Positions 52,140 to 61,556 of a DNA stretch of 64,000 bases are shown piece after piece. Source of the stretch: G963675935 sp963675935 (GTDB lineage: Bacteria > Planctomycetota > Planctomycetia > Pirellulales > Thermoguttaceae); assembly GCA_963675935.2 (NCBI GenBank), contig CAXXPV010000003.1:248001-312000 (forward strand), given 5' to 3'. Numbering within the stretch: the stretch's first letter is position 1; every line of letters starts with the position of its first letter. A program made the position numbers and the translations under genes. Below the pieces are notes generated by a model, which ran no database searches, was not told the DNA's origin, and saw only the letters and a program-made list of their open reading frames with translations.

Positions 52140-52337
52140 ACAACATCTCCTTCGCCAGTCCCTTCCGACGCCTCTCTTTTAGGATACCGTGCTGGGTGAC
52201 TCGGAGCAACAACCGCCACCCCCAACAATGGAAAAAAGGCCGCTTCCCGCCGGGTCAATTATACCATACTTCGTCCGGACTGGACCAGCAGCTTGGAATC
52301 CTCCACAAGAGAATTGCACAGTCGTTCCGGCAGACGC

Positions 52338-53075
52338 TCAATTGCTCTCCGCGATGTCCCGCAAGGTCACCAGTCTCAGGCGGCCAAACGGATTGTGCAT
52401 GGGACTGCCCGCGGGCATCTCCAGGCACTCCTCCTCGAATACCTGAAGGCGCGGTCCGCGGAGGTCGGCGAGGAGATGGCCATCCGCTACAGGCTTTTCG
52501 CCCCGGCACAAGTAGCGGATCACCTCGATAATGTCAAAGTCGCCGGATTCAAGATCGGCGCGCTTCATCACGACATCGCGGAGTCCTAGAACGTGCATGC
52601 CCATCGTCCAAACGTCCGCCTCGCCGCGGATGATGCTCACGAAGGCGAAGCTGAGGGCGTCGGGGCCGCCGTCCTCGGCCATTTCCAGCCAGTGCCGGGC
52701 GCCATGGGCCAGGCCGCAATTGTCGATGAACACGCCCGCGCCTCCTGCACGCACGATGGCGGCGCCCGCCTGCATCATCGTCCGCGCGGCCTGCATCGAA
52801 CCGCCCGGACCGCTCAAGACCATGTTCACCGTGTAACCAGCGACTGTCTCCAGTTCCTCGTCCGTCGCCGGTCGGCGGCAGGAAGACCTAAAGATGCCGG
52901 CAAACTGAGCGTCGGATTCCAACACGCCATATTCGACCCGCGTGTCGTCCGGCAAGACGATCGCCTCATGTGTAAAGTGGAAGCCGGCAGGCAGGCAATC
53001 GATTAGTTCACGGGGATGCGACCATCGGCCGGGAATGCGAAGGGCAATTTCGACGTGCAGAACTGTCTTGTTCAT
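52338..53075 (-). CDS. Hypothetical protein, possibly DUF4261-like
   Basis: 245 residues from ATG 53075, preceded by GGGAAAGG; a longer frame exists to 53252. No signal peptide. The centre has GGSMQAARTMMQAGAAIVRAGGAGVFIDNCGLAHGARHWLEMAE, then TMGMHVLGLRDVVM, reminiscent of DUF4261 proteins; this assignment is weak. Ends PAGSPMHNPFGRLRLVTLRD. It is followed (upstream on the minus strand) by lepA, in the same orientation 38 bp away, so the two may be co-transcribed. Confidence 0.55.
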   Translation of the reverse strand: MNKTVLHVEIALRIPGRWSHPRELIDCLPAGFHFTHEAIVLPDDTRVEYGVLESDAQFAGIFRSSCRRPATDEELETVAGYTVNMVLSGPGGSMQAARTMMQAGAAIVRAGGAGVFIDNCGLAHGARHWLEMAEDGGPDALSFAFVSIIRGEADVWTMGMHVLGLRDVVMKRADLESGDFDIIEVIRYLCRGEKPVADGHLLADLRGPRLQVFEEECLEMPAGSPMHNPFGRLRLVTLRDIAESN

Positions 53076-53113
53076 TGGAAACCTTTCCCACCGTTCCATA
53101 TCTCGATTGGGCA

Positions 53114-54910
53114 CTACTCCCTGTCGGAAGACAGCACCGAGATAAACGCTTTTTGCGGAATCTGAACCTGCCCGATCTGCTTCATCTTCGCCTTGCCCTT
53201 CTTCTGCTTGTCGAGAAGCTTGTTCTTGCGTGAAACGTCGCCGCCGTAGCATTTCGCGGTCACGTCTTTTCGGAAAGGCGCGATCGTCGAACGCGCGATG
53301 ATTTTGCCACCGATGACGCCCTGAATCGGTATCTTGAACTGATGCCGCGGAATCGCTTCGGCAAGCTGTTCGCAGTAGTGGAGCGCCCTGGCCCGGGCCT
53401 TGTCGCGATGAACCAGGTAGGAAAGCGTATCGACCGGCTCGTTGTTGACCAGAATATCGACCTTCACGATGTCGGTGTCGCGATATTCGATCGGAACGTA
53501 GTCGAACGAGCCGTAGCCGCGCGTGATCGTCTTGAGCTTGCCGTAGAAATCAAACAGCACCTCGCCCAACGGCATCTCGCTAATCACTTCAACCCGGCCC
53601 ACCGAGAGATAATTCATCGTCTGACTCTCCGAACGATGTTCCCGGCACAATTCCATGACCGACCCGACGTACTCCTCCGGCGTGAGAATCGCCGCCTTGA
53701 TATAAGGCTCGGCGACCGAGTCGATCTTCATCGGATCGGGCCAGTAGCTGGGATTATCGACCTCGATGACCTTGTCGTCCTTCAAGGTCACCTTGTACTT
53801 CACCGACGGGGCCGAGATGACCAGTCCGATGTCGAATTCCCGCTGCAAACGCTCCTGAATCACGTCGAGGTGCAGCAGACCGAGAAACCCGCAGCGAAAC
53901 CCGAAACCCAAGGCCGCCGAACTGTCTTTTTCATAAGTGAGCGCGGCGTCGTTGATGGCCAACTTGTCCATGGCCGAGCTAAGGTCTTTGTAGTCGTCGG
54001 CGTTCATCGGATAGATCGACGAGAAGACGACCTGCTTGGCTTTTTTATAGCCAGGAATCGGTTCGGCCGCTTGGCGTTCCACGTGGGTGATCGTGTCGCC
54101 GATTTCGATGTCGCGGACGCTCTTGATTCCGGCGATGATGTAGCCCACCTCGCCGGCGCTGAGCTGCTCCTTGGGATTGAGCTTCAACTGATTGTAGCCC
54201 AACTCCTCGACGGTGTAATCGCAGCCCGCGTGCATGAAATGGATGGCGTCGCGCGGTTTCAGCGTGCCTTCCATCACCCGGCACTGGAGAATCACGCCGC
54301 GATAGCGGTCGAAATGGGCGTCGAAGACCAGCACCTTCAGCGGCGCGTCGGGATCGCCCTTCGGAGCGGGCAGCTTGTTGACGATGCCCTCGAGCACGTC
54401 AGTCACTCCGACGCCGGTTTTCGCGGAAACGGGAATGGCCTCGAACGGATCGAGTCCCAAATCCGAATCGATTTCCTCGCGCACCCGATCGACGTCGGCG
54501 GCCGGCAGATCGATCTTGTTGATGACCGGCAGCAGCGTCAGGTTGTTATCGAGGGCCAGATAGAGGTTGGCGACCGTCTGCGCCTCGACGCCCTGCGAGG
54601 CGTCGATCACAATCAGCGCGCCCTCGCAAGCCATGAGCGAGCGGCGCACCTCGTGCGAAAAATCGACATGGCCGGGTGTGTCGATCAGGTTCAGCAAATA
54701 GTCTTGGCCGTCGGCGGCGTGATAGGAGAGCGTGATCGAGTTGCTCTTGATCGTGATGCCCCGTTCGCGCTCGATGTCCATCGAGTCGAGCATCTGATCG
54801 CGAAATTCGCGTTTTGAGACGCCGCCGCAGGCCTGGATCAGCCGGTCGGCCAAGGTCGACTTGCCGTGATCGATATGGGCGATAATGCAAAAGTTCCGAA
54901 TATGGTTCAT
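53114..54910 (-). CDS. lepA: Elongation factor 4 (LepA)
   Basis: 598 residues from ATG 54910; the frame continues upstream, but LepA proteins start with this NHIRNF sequence. The GTPase motifs are AHIDHGKST (G1), RGITIKSN (G2), DTPGHVDF (G3), NKIDLP (G4) and the LepA signatures GYGSFDYVPIEYR, LVHRDKARARAL and the C-terminal KLLDKQKKGKAKMKQIG (LepA tail). It is a ribosome-associated translation factor that acts on stalled or mispositioned ribosomes. Full length. Confidence 0.97.
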   Translation of the reverse strand: MNHIRNFCIIAHIDHGKSTLADRLIQACGGVSKREFRDQMLDSMDIERERGITIKSNSITLSYHAADGQDYLLNLIDTPGHVDFSHEVRRSLMACEGALIVIDASQGVEAQTVANLYLALDNNLTLLPVINKIDLPAADVDRVREEIDSDLGLDPFEAIPVSAKTGVGVTDVLEGIVNKLPAPKGDPDAPLKVLVFDAHFDRYRGVILQCRVMEGTLKPRDAIHFMHAGCDYTVEELGYNQLKLNPKEQLSAGEVGYIIAGIKSVRDIEIGDTITHVERQAAEPIPGYKKAKQVVFSSIYPMNADDYKDLSSAMDKLAINDAALTYEKDSSAALGFGFRCGFLGLLHLDVIQERLQREFDIGLVISAPSVKYKVTLKDDKVIEVDNPSYWPDPMKIDSVAEPYIKAAILTPEEYVGSVMELCREHRSESQTMNYLSVGRVEVISEMPLGEVLFDFYGKLKTITRGYGSFDYVPIEYRDTDIVKVDILVNNEPVDTLSYLVHRDKARARALHYCEQLAEAIPRHQFKIPIQGVIGGKIIARSTIAPFRKDVTAKCYGGDVSRKNKLLDKQKKGKAKMKQIGQVQIPQKAFISVLSSDRE

Positions 54911-55075
54911 ACCGCTCTGTTCTTGGTGACAATGTGCTGGCGCTTCACGCATCGCTGGAGTCTAGGCAGTCTGTGCAAAATAGAAACAATATCTCAGTAA
55001 GGTATTGTACCTTTGTCGTTCGGGGGCAACAAGGAGCGTCAACCAGGAGAACTGCAAAGTCCCCAAAACCCTCGT

Positions 55076-55215
55076 TCCCACGCTCCGCGTGGGAACGCAA
55101 TGTCTCGACGCTCCGCGTCGAAAGAATTGCTAACCGATTTTTGGCTTTGGATTTACACGGAAAAGGACCCGGAGCGTCCAATCGTGCGTTCCCACGCGGA
55201 GCGTGGGAACGAGGA
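55076..55215. repeat. Family C palindromes
   Basis: CTCGTTCCCACGCTCCGCGT, GACGCTCCGCGTCGAAAG and GCGTTCCCACGCGGAGCGTG..GAACGAG. It is the same arrangement as at 1970 and 45250. Confidence 0.85.
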
Positions 55216-55275
55216 CTAAACGGGTCGGCCTTGGATCATCTCCCAGCCAATCTAGCCGTTTTGCCGCCCATCCAC

Positions 55276-55281
55276 TACAAT
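55276..55281 (+). promoter_or_regulatory. Putative -10 box for the small basic protein gene
   Basis: TACAAT upstream of ATG 55373, about 90 bases before it. There is no TG extension and no clear -35. Confidence 0.3.
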
Positions 55282-55372
55282 GGCACGAATCGTTAGCGTA
55301 CCCCTATCTGTTCCGCCAGGCTTTTTAGCTCGGGCGGAGCGAACTCGAATGAAAGACGCAGGAGGTGTGTCG

Positions 55373-55483
55373 ATGGCGGAAAAAGATCAAAAAAAGAAAT
55401 CGTCGAACAACAAGCCCAAGCTTACGGTCAAGGAGAAGAAGGAACGCAACGAGCGCAAGCGCGCCGCGAAGAACAGCAGGTAG
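55373..55483 (+). CDS. Very small lysine-rich protein
   Basis: 36 residues from ATG 55373, with a perfect AGGAGG at 55360-55365. The sequence (AEKDQKKKSSNNKPKLTVKE, then KKERNERKRAAKNSR) is almost all polar or basic and should be disordered; it could bind nucleic acid or ribosomes. The strong start signal supports expression. No family is recognised. Confidence 0.55.
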   Translation: MAEKDQKKKSSNNKPKLTVKEKKERNERKRAAKNSR

Positions 55484-55507
55484 TGCACTTGGGTTCGGCG
55501 CCAATCG

Positions 55508-55622
55508 CCGGTTCTGGCCTTTACCGCGAAGCGGTTGAATAAGATAGCCCAGGGTTGCCGCGCCTCGCGGCTACCCTGGGAAGAAGTCCGGGAAGATAGG
55601 CGAACCCCAAAGGGGTTCCGTA
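55508..55622. repeat. Family G repeat
   Basis: TTTACCGCGAAGCGGTTG, AGCCCAGGGTTGCCGCGCCT / CGGCTACCCTGGG, GGCGAACCCCAAAGGGGTTC; parallels 49045-49135. Confidence 0.85.
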
Positions 55623-55701
55623 GAGGCTTTTCGTGTAGCTTATCTTCGCCCGTCAAGAAACGCCACGAGGGCATTCGCCGCAGGTAACGATCTTTCGGAG
55701 A

Positions 55702-56124
55702 CTATTCGACAATTGTGCCCTCCCGCGGAATCGTAACCCCGATGACTTTTCCATCGCGGAACCATACGTCCAAAACACGGCAGTGTCCAAGTTCTGGAAA
55801 AAGCCACCTCCTCCAATACGGCCTCAAGTCGGGAGATGAGGGATACTGTTCTCCAATCCAATCAAACCGCGTGTGATACGACCAGACGGTGTCGGTCATC
55901 TTGTAACCGGGCGTTGCAAGGCCAAACCACCCCTCGGTAGTCACGTGCGGTGATCCAAGAGCTTGGCGAACATCGTCTGGACTCATGCCGACTCGTAGTT
56001 GTCGCCCTGTGCCCTGGAGGTGTCGCAGCGTCAAATAGTCGCAGACAAACGGGGCGGCAACCACGGCCACGATGGCAAACATGACCGCCGGAAACAACCA
56101 TCGCCGGCAATTTGCGGAGGGCAT
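55702..56124 (-). CDS. Membrane-anchored BamE/SmpA-like small protein
   Basis: 140 residues from ATG 56124. One N-terminal membrane segment (WLFPAVMFAIVAVVAAPFVCDYL) precedes a domain with LRVGMSPDDVRQALGSP, which is the SmpA/BamE/OsmE-type helix motif (lxxGMsxxxVxxxLGxP). TDTVWSYHTRFD and LDVWFRDGKVIGV follow. This fold is common in small envelope proteins; a role in Bam assembly is not implied. It lies just after a hypothetical secreted protein gene on the same strand. Confidence 0.7.
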   Translation of the reverse strand: MPSANCRRWLFPAVMFAIVAVVAAPFVCDYLTLRHLQGTGRQLRVGMSPDDVRQALGSPHVTTEGWFGLATPGYKMTDTVWSYHTRFDWIGEQYPSSPDLRPYWRRWLFPELGHCRVLDVWFRDGKVIGVTIPREGTIVE

Positions 56125-56238
56125 ACGGAAGAAACTCCGAATAACAACTACCGAACGATCCAGTGGCTGATGGACTTGCTCTGTTACCAGATCGTTTCCC
56201 CTTAACGTAGCAGTGGCCTCGCCGGGCAAACTGCCCAA

Positions 56239-57162
56239 TCACTTCTTCTCTTTGATGAGGTCGAGAACTTTCTTCCGTGTCTTCTCGATGTCCATTTCCT
56301 CGACCGGCTTGTTGCGCACGTCTATTTTGATCAGCCTGGTAGCGGCGTTGATGGCGTAGTAGATGCATCGTTTGTCCGAATCGTCGTCCTGGCGTTTTCC
56401 CTTTGTTGGCTCTGCGGCGAGGATGTCCCGCAGAATCTGGAGAGCACCGCCGTCCCCAGTTACGCCGATTGTCTCAATATACCGTTCGCGCACCCACCAG
56501 TGAAACTCCGCCCCCTTGAACTTCTGCCAGTCGCGAGCGAATTTTCCACTCGCCCATGCCCGTTCACGGTCGGTTAGTGTGTGATCTCTGAAGTCGAGAC
56601 CCTCGATCGCTTCTCGTGCGAGACGGACCACGGCTTGCGGCTTGGCGAAGTCCAGTTCGTGCATGCTGCCCTCGTAGCCAGCCCAATTCAGCTCAAGGAG
56701 CGTCTTCTTGTTTGACGTGAGGTAGGCGTAGACCCAGAAGTCGTTCGAGGAACTTGTGGACCCGCTCCCCTCGATCGGCTTCAGCTTCGCTGAGTCCACG
56801 ACGGCGAGGTTATGCAGCAACGCCGCGTATGCGTCGGACTTCAGGCGAGCGCACTTGATAGAGACTGACGCCCGGTCTGGCGGCCACTTTGACTTGTACG
56901 GGCGCCATCCCTCATCGAACTGGATGGACAGGACGTCAACCCCGTTCTTGCCAGGTTGAAACCGAATCCAGCCAAGAGTACCGCCATGCCCATTGCCGTC
57001 GCCGATATCGAGCTCTGCTTCGGGTGCGTAAACGGGCACGGTCTCCCAAGTAACCGTGTAGTTCTCGCTCGTGAGCAGCTTCTTTACATGCGCATCGTCA
57101 GGTGAGTTGTCGTTGACGGAACACAGAAAGACCGCCGCGAGACAGGCGGAAAAGACACACAT
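56239..57162 (-). CDS. Exported protein of unknown function
   Basis: 307 residues, start ATG 57162. A short hydrophobic start (FSACLAAVFLCSV) suggests a signal peptide. The mature part has a beta-rich half (VTWETVPVYAPEAELDIGDG, GGTLGWIRFQPGKNGVDVLSIQF), a Ser-rich loop and a helical, charged C-terminus (DIEKTRKKVLDLIKEKK). No catalytic motif is recognised. Same direction as the BamE-like gene, 114 bp apart. Confidence 0.6.
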   Translation of the reverse strand: MCVFSACLAAVFLCSVNDNSPDDAHVKKLLTSENYTVTWETVPVYAPEAELDIGDGNGHGGTLGWIRFQPGKNGVDVLSIQFDEGWRPYKSKWPPDRASVSIKCARLKSDAYAALLHNLAVVDSAKLKPIEGSGSTSSSNDFWVYAYLTSNKKTLLELNWAGYEGSMHELDFAKPQAVVRLAREAIEGLDFRDHTLTDRERAWASGKFARDWQKFKGAEFHWWVRERYIETIGVTGDGGALQILRDILAAEPTKGKRQDDDSDKRCIYYAINAATRLIKIDVRNKPVEEMDIEKTRKKVLDLIKEKK

Positions 57163-57522
57163 TGTTTCATTCTTTTGGGGGTGCCGCTATCGAACAGTGG
57201 ACTATTGTTGAAATCCGACAGTTCCCACGTCATCCATTGAACCTATCATGCATGTGTCAAGTGTCAAGAACCATACCATCGTCGCGGCGATTCGCCAGAA
57301 CCTGCAAAACCATGAACCACCCGAACGATAGCCTCTCATTTTGCCCCCCCGCAATTCAACGCGCCATTTTCCCATCATGACAGTAAAAAATGTCGTCACC
57401 CCAGTAACAAGAAAACAGTAGAAATCAGGCCACCGCTTGTGATACAATCCCCTGCGGGAAGCTCTCGGCTGTCCAAAACGTTCTGTCGTAACCAGCCGGC
57501 ATTGCCCAATCCGCCTGTCTTA
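57163..57522. other. Intergenic gap with divergent promoters
   Basis: 360 bases between a minus-strand gene and the Hsp70-like gene. The only clear element is TGATACAAT at 57440-57448, an extended -10. No gene-like reading frame. Confidence 0.5.
57440..57448 (+). promoter_or_regulatory. Extended -10 promoter of the Hsp70-like gene
   Basis: TGATACAAT fits TGnTAnAAT and predicts transcription start near 57455, which rules out the GTG at 57439 as the translation start. Confidence 0.45.
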
Positions 57523-60500
57523 ATGCTTCGGAAGCCAAAAAACGGGCTGAAATTGGAAATCCCGCCCCCTGTTGACCAACTCAAACACATAAAAACACAT
57601 AAAATCGCCGTGAAACACGGAGACCCTTCATCCCAGACGCCGAGCCGCTACGTCGTCGGCTTCGATCTCGGCACGACCAATTCGGCCGTCACCTACGTCG
57701 ATACCTCGAAAGAGCCGTGGCGGATCGAGACGTTCGCCATTCCGCAACTAGTCGCCCCCGGCCAGATCGAATCGCGTGAAACGCTCCCCTCGTTCCACTA
57801 TCAAACCGCGCCGGGCGAATTTGCCGTCGGCCTTTTCGCCCGCGATCAGGGCACGCTCGTCCCCGGCCGGTCGATCAGTTCGGCGAAGTCGTGGCTTTGT
57901 CACACGGGCGTGGACCGCACGGCGGCCCTGCTGCCGTGGCGTGGCGCGGCCGACGCCGAGCGGCTCTCGCCGGTCGAGGTTTCGTCGCGCTACCTCGCCC
58001 ACGTGCGCGACGCATGGAACAAGTGTTTTCCAAAACATCCGCTGGCCGAGCAAGATTTCGTGCTGACGCTGCCGGCCTCGTTCGACGAAGTGGCCCGCGA
58101 GTTGACCGTGAAGGCCGCCGCGCAGGCCGGGCTGCCGCGCGTCGTGTTGATCGAGGAGCCGCAAGCCGCGTTTTATAGTTGGATTTACGACCACGCGAAC
58201 GATTGGGATCAATTGGTTTCGCCGGGCCAAAAGATTTTGGTCTGCGACATCGGCGGCGGCACTTCCGACTTCACGCTAATCCGCGTCCGCCGTGGCGAGG
58301 GCGGAAAAGTCCAGTTCCATCGCGTCGCCGTCGGCGACCACTTGATCCTCGGCGGCGACAATTTCGATTTAACACTGGCCCAGCACGTCGAGCGGAAGAT
58401 CGGAAAGTTGGAGCCGCGGCAATGGGCCACGTTGGTCCGAACATGCCGCACGGCGAAAGAAACCTTACTGGGCCACGACGCCCCCGAGCGCATGACCCTG
58501 ACGCTGCCCGGCGCCGGCTCGAAGCTGCTCGGCGCGGGCGTTCAGGTGGAGCTGACTCGCGACGAAGTTTGCACTCTGCTGGTCGAGGGCTTCTTGCCCC
58601 GTGTGCGATTGGACGAGAAGCCGGTGGGGCGTCGCTCGGGCTTTCAGGAGTTCGGGCTGCCGTTTGCGCCGGACGCGGCGATTACCCGTTATTTGGCGGC
58701 TTTTTTGACCGCGCATCGGCACGTGGCTCTCGACGACATCGAGACGCCTGCCGACCACGATCCGGCCCGGCCCGACGTCGTGTTGTTCAACGGCGGCGTG
58801 TTCGAGTCGCCGCTGCTTCGCGATCGGTTATTGGAAGTGTTGGAGAGTTGGTTCAACGGTTCTCAAGAAGATTTACAATTATTAAAAAATAGCCGGGGGC
58901 CAACGGCCCGCGGTTCGTTGTCCGAAGAACCGCCCTCACCCCCTGCCCCTCTCCCGCAAGCGGGCGAGGGGAGTTCTTTTGTGCCTGCCCCTCTCCCAAA
59001 GGGCGAGGGGAGTCGCTGGCATCCGATCCTGCTGGACAACGACCGGCTCGACTTGGCCGTGGCTCGCGGCGCGGCGTACTACGGCATGGTTCGTCGAGGG
59101 CAAGGCGTGCGCATCGCCGCAGGTCTCGCCCGAACGTATTACATCGGCGTCGAAACCGCGGCCGTCAAAGGGGACAGTCCCATTTTTGCTGACACAAAAA
59201 TCGGGACAGTCCCCTCTCCGCAGGCCATCTGTCTTCTTCCGGCGGGCATCGAGCCGGGCCACGACGTTGAACTGACCCAACGGCGGTTCGATCTGCTGGT
59301 GTCGGAACCGGCCGAGTTTCCGCTGTTCGTGTCGAGCACGCGATTGATCGACAAGCCGGGCGAGGTTGTGGCGATCGACCGCGAGCAGATGACGCCGCTG
59401 CCGCCGATGCGCACGGTGCTGCGAACGCGAAAGAAGACGGAGCAAGCGACAGAAACCGTTTCGGTGACATTGCACGCTCGGCTGACGGAAATCGGCACGC
59501 TCGACCTGTGGTGCGGCGAGATTGGCGGGCGGCGCAGTTGGCGGCTCCAGTTCGACGTTCGCTCGACCACGCAAACCGACATGGCGGCGCACGAGTCGGC
59601 GGCCGAGGGCGAGGGCATGGTCGATGAAAGCGTGTGGCGCGAGTGTCAGACGCTGATCGAAAACACGTTTAGCGCTGATGGTCTGGATAAGCCCGAGGGA
59701 TTGGTCAAACGGCTGGCCGCTGCGCTCGACATGAGCCGCAACCTGTGGCCCACGTCGCTGTGCCGGCGGATTTGGGAATCGCTGATGGACTGCGAGGCGG
59801 GGCGTCGCCGCGGCGCGGTCTACGAAGCGAGGTGGCTCAACCTGCTCGGCTTTGCCCTGCGGCCCGGCTATGGGCTGGCCGTCGACGACTGGCGCGTCGC
59901 GCAGACATGGACGACGCTTCAGGGCAAATTCGCCCACGCCTCGGGCAACGTCCGCGTCGAAGGCTGGATCCTCTGGCGACGCATCGCCGGCGGATTGGCG
60001 GCCGGTCAGCAACAGGCGTTGGCCGAACCGTTGCTCGGGCTGATTCGCGGTCTGCATCGTCAATTGACCACCGGCCATGGCCGCAGCGATTTCGGCTTCG
60101 CCATGCACGAAACCGCCGAGATGTGGCGGCTGCTCGGCTCGCTCGAATTGCTCTCGCCCGACGTGAAAACTGAATTGGGCTCGATGCTGCTCGATTTGTT
60201 GCCCAAGCGGACGATGGCGCCGGCGCGGTCGGCCATGATCTGGGCGCTCGGGCGAGTCGGGGCGCGCGTGCCGATGTACGGTCCGCTGAACGCGGTCGTG
60301 CCGGCCGAAACCGCCGGCGCGTGGCTGGAAAAATTGGAAATTGCGGCCCGCACGATTGCTCGGGGAAAGGACGACGCGGGAGCGAAGGAGAGTTCCGCCC
60401 CCCTGGTTTTGGCCGTCATGCAGCTTGCCCGGCGAACCGACGACCGCTATCGCGACCTGCCGGAGCGAGTGCGCCGCGAGGCCGTCGATTGGCTTTCGTT

Positions 60501-60618
60501 GGAGAAGGCGCCGCCGCATTTCATCGAGTTGGTTCGCGCCGGCGGCGCATTGGACGGCGACGAGCAAGGGCTGATTTTCGGCGAGTCGCTGCCGAAGGGG
60601 CTTCGGATCAGTTCGTAG
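57523..60618 (+). CDS. Hsp70-like (DnaK-type) protein with three inserted repeats
   Basis: 1031 residues from ATG 57523; GTG 57610 is an alternative and GTG 57439 lies at the promoter. N-terminal actin-like ATPase: VVGFDLGTTNSAV (phosphate 1), LTLPASFDEVARELTVKAA, EEPQAAFYSW, KILVCDIGGGTSDFTLI (phosphate 2) and DLAVARGAAYYG. It lacks a typical DnaK substrate domain; the C-terminal part (about 620-1031) is a helical DUF3731-like domain. Three unrelated palindromic elements interrupt the ATPase region: family B (residues about 456-464), family N (474-497) and family E (549-565). All keep the frame. If they are removed, the segment LESWFNG..WHPILLDNDRLDLAV is continuous, as in homologues. A chaperone-like cytoplasmic role is inferred. 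Confidence 0.85.
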   Translation: MLRKPKNGLKLEIPPPVDQLKHIKTHKIAVKHGDPSSQTPSRYVVGFDLGTTNSAVTYVDTSKEPWRIETFAIPQLVAPGQIESRETLPSFHYQTAPGEFAVGLFARDQGTLVPGRSISSAKSWLCHTGVDRTAALLPWRGAADAERLSPVEVSSRYLAHVRDAWNKCFPKHPLAEQDFVLTLPASFDEVARELTVKAAAQAGLPRVVLIEEPQAAFYSWIYDHANDWDQLVSPGQKILVCDIGGGTSDFTLIRVRRGEGGKVQFHRVAVGDHLILGGDNFDLTLAQHVERKIGKLEPRQWATLVRTCRTAKETLLGHDAPERMTLTLPGAGSKLLGAGVQVELTRDEVCTLLVEGFLPRVRLDEKPVGRRSGFQEFGLPFAPDAAITRYLAAFLTAHRHVALDDIETPADHDPARPDVVLFNGGVFESPLLRDRLLEVLESWFNGSQEDLQLLKNSRGPTARGSLSEEPPSPPAPLPQAGEGSSFVPAPLPKGEGSRWHPILLDNDRLDLAVARGAAYYGMVRRGQGVRIAAGLARTYYIGVETAAVKGDSPIFADTKIGTVPSPQAICLLPAGIEPGHDVELTQRRFDLLVSEPAEFPLFVSSTRLIDKPGEVVAIDREQMTPLPPMRTVLRTRKKTEQATETVSVTLHARLTEIGTLDLWCGEIGGRRSWRLQFDVRSTTQTDMAAHESAAEGEGMVDESVWRECQTLIENTFSADGLDKPEGLVKRLAAALDMSRNLWPTSLCRRIWESLMDCEAGRRRGAVYEARWLNLLGFALRPGYGLAVDDWRVAQTWTTLQGKFAHASGNVRVEGWILWRRIAGGLAAGQQQALAEPLLGLIRGLHRQLTTGHGRSDFGFAMHETAEMWRLLGSLELLSPDVKTELGSMLLDLLPKRTMAPARSAMIWALGRVGARVPMYGPLNAVVPAETAGAWLEKLEIAARTIARGKDDAGAKESSAPLVLAVMQLARRTDDRYRDLPERVRREAVDWLSLEKAPPHFIELVRAGGALDGDEQGLIFGESLPKGLRISS
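58888..59013. repeat. Family B and family N elements inside the Hsp70-like gene
   Basis: Family B lies at 58888-58913 (AATAGCCGGGGGCCAACGGC...). Family N lies at 58945-58974 and 58984-59013 (CCCCTCTCCC...GGGCGAGGGG units). The Hsp70 frame stays open through all. Confidence 0.88.
59168..59215. repeat. Family E palindrome inside the Hsp70-like gene
   Basis: AGGGGACAGTCCCATTTTTG ... AAAATCGGGACAGTCCCCT; 48 bp, 16 codons. Confidence 0.88.
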
Positions 60619-60624
60619 TTCCGC

Positions 60625-60705
60625 CTTTATGTAGTAGGCACACTCTGTGTGCCGTCGTTGTATCGTCTGCAAATCGAACGGACGGCACACGGATTGTGTC
60701 TATTA
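60625..60705. repeat. Family J-like inverted repeat
   Basis: TAGTAGGCACACTCTGTGTG and CACACGGATTGTGTCTATTA are imperfectly complementary. It follows the Hsp70-like gene. Confidence 0.65.
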
Positions 60706-60847
60706 CGTGGACTGCCCATTTATTCAGAATAATTCACCCAGCCCCACCATTTTATCAAACTGCGAAGATTGTTGCCGTTTCGATCCGATCCAAGGATGAT
60801 GGTTCCGTCTGTCTCGGAAAAGGGCAAGAAGGCGTGAAGGTAGTCGC

Positions 60848-61507
60848 TTGATCCCGATGTTATTGAAAACCGCTCGTCTTCTGAGCGTTCCGGCGTTGCT
60901 GGCGAGCGCGGCGATTGTCGCCGGCCCGTTCTCCACGCCGGTACGAACGGAGGAGCCCCAGGCGAAAGAAAAATCGCACGCGGAAGAAAAACCCCGGGCG
61001 GAAGAACTCAAGGCGGCAGGCGGCAAGCGTTATCAGCGGGAAGACATCCTCAAGGCGATTTATCTCTGCAATTTCGGCCGCTACATTCAGTGGCCGGAAA
61101 AGTCGGCGACGATGCCCCGACCGCCGTTCGTGGTCGGAGTGCTCGGACCCGATCCCGTGGCCGACATCCTGGACGAAATCGCCAAGGACAAGAAAATCGT
61201 GGGGCGTCCGATCCAGGTCAAGCGATTCGCCACGATGGCCGATTACACGCCGTGCCAAGTCATGTTCATCTGTTCCGACGTCGCCGTGGCCGAGAAGACC
61301 GCGGCAATCGAGAAGTTCAAGAACTCGACCGTCCTGTTGGTGGGCGAGGAGCCGCAATTCGCCCGCCGCGGCGCCAACATCAACCTCGCGACCGACGAGA
61401 ACCACGTCCGCATCGAGATCAACCTCGAAATCTCCAAGCAAGCGGGGTTGAAAATCAGCTCCAAATTGCTCAGCGTCGCCGAGATCGTAACCGGCCTCCG
61501 AGATTGA
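60848..61507 (+). CDS. YfiR-like (DUF4154) exported protein
   Basis: 219 residues from TTG 60848 (GAAGG 7 bases upstream); ATG 60857 is a close alternative. Signal peptide LLSVPALLASAAIVAGPFSTP, then a charged spacer rich in Lys/Glu (about 35-60), then the YfiR domain. The domain reads ILKAIYLCNFGRYIQWP, FVVGVLGPDPVADIL, VGRPIQVKRF, QVMFICSDV, VLLVGEEPQFARRGANINL, RIEINLEISKQAGLKISSKLLSVAEIV. YfiR proteins are periplasmic regulators of c-di-GMP enzymes in other bacteria; here no diguanylate cyclase adjoins. The Cys pair of Pseudomonas YfiR is not conserved in full. Confidence 0.85.
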   Translation: MIPMLLKTARLLSVPALLASAAIVAGPFSTPVRTEEPQAKEKSHAEEKPRAEELKAAGGKRYQREDILKAIYLCNFGRYIQWPEKSATMPRPPFVVGVLGPDPVADILDEIAKDKKIVGRPIQVKRFATMADYTPCQVMFICSDVAVAEKTAAIEKFKNSTVLLVGEEPQFARRGANINLATDENHVRIEINLEISKQAGLKISSKLLSVAEIVTGLRD

Positions 61508-61556
61508 AAGAGCCGCTTGCGGCTTCGTAATGCAGCCGAACCATTCTCCATTCCCC

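Noticed and set aside
53342..54817. 491-codon plus-strand frame opposite lepA
   Set aside because: LepA is certain on the minus strand; the antisense frame has no start signals or homology.
57439..57522. GTG 57439 as start of the Hsp70-like protein
   Set aside because: The codon lies within the predicted promoter TGATACAAT, and the extra N-terminal residues have no similarity to Hsp70 starts.
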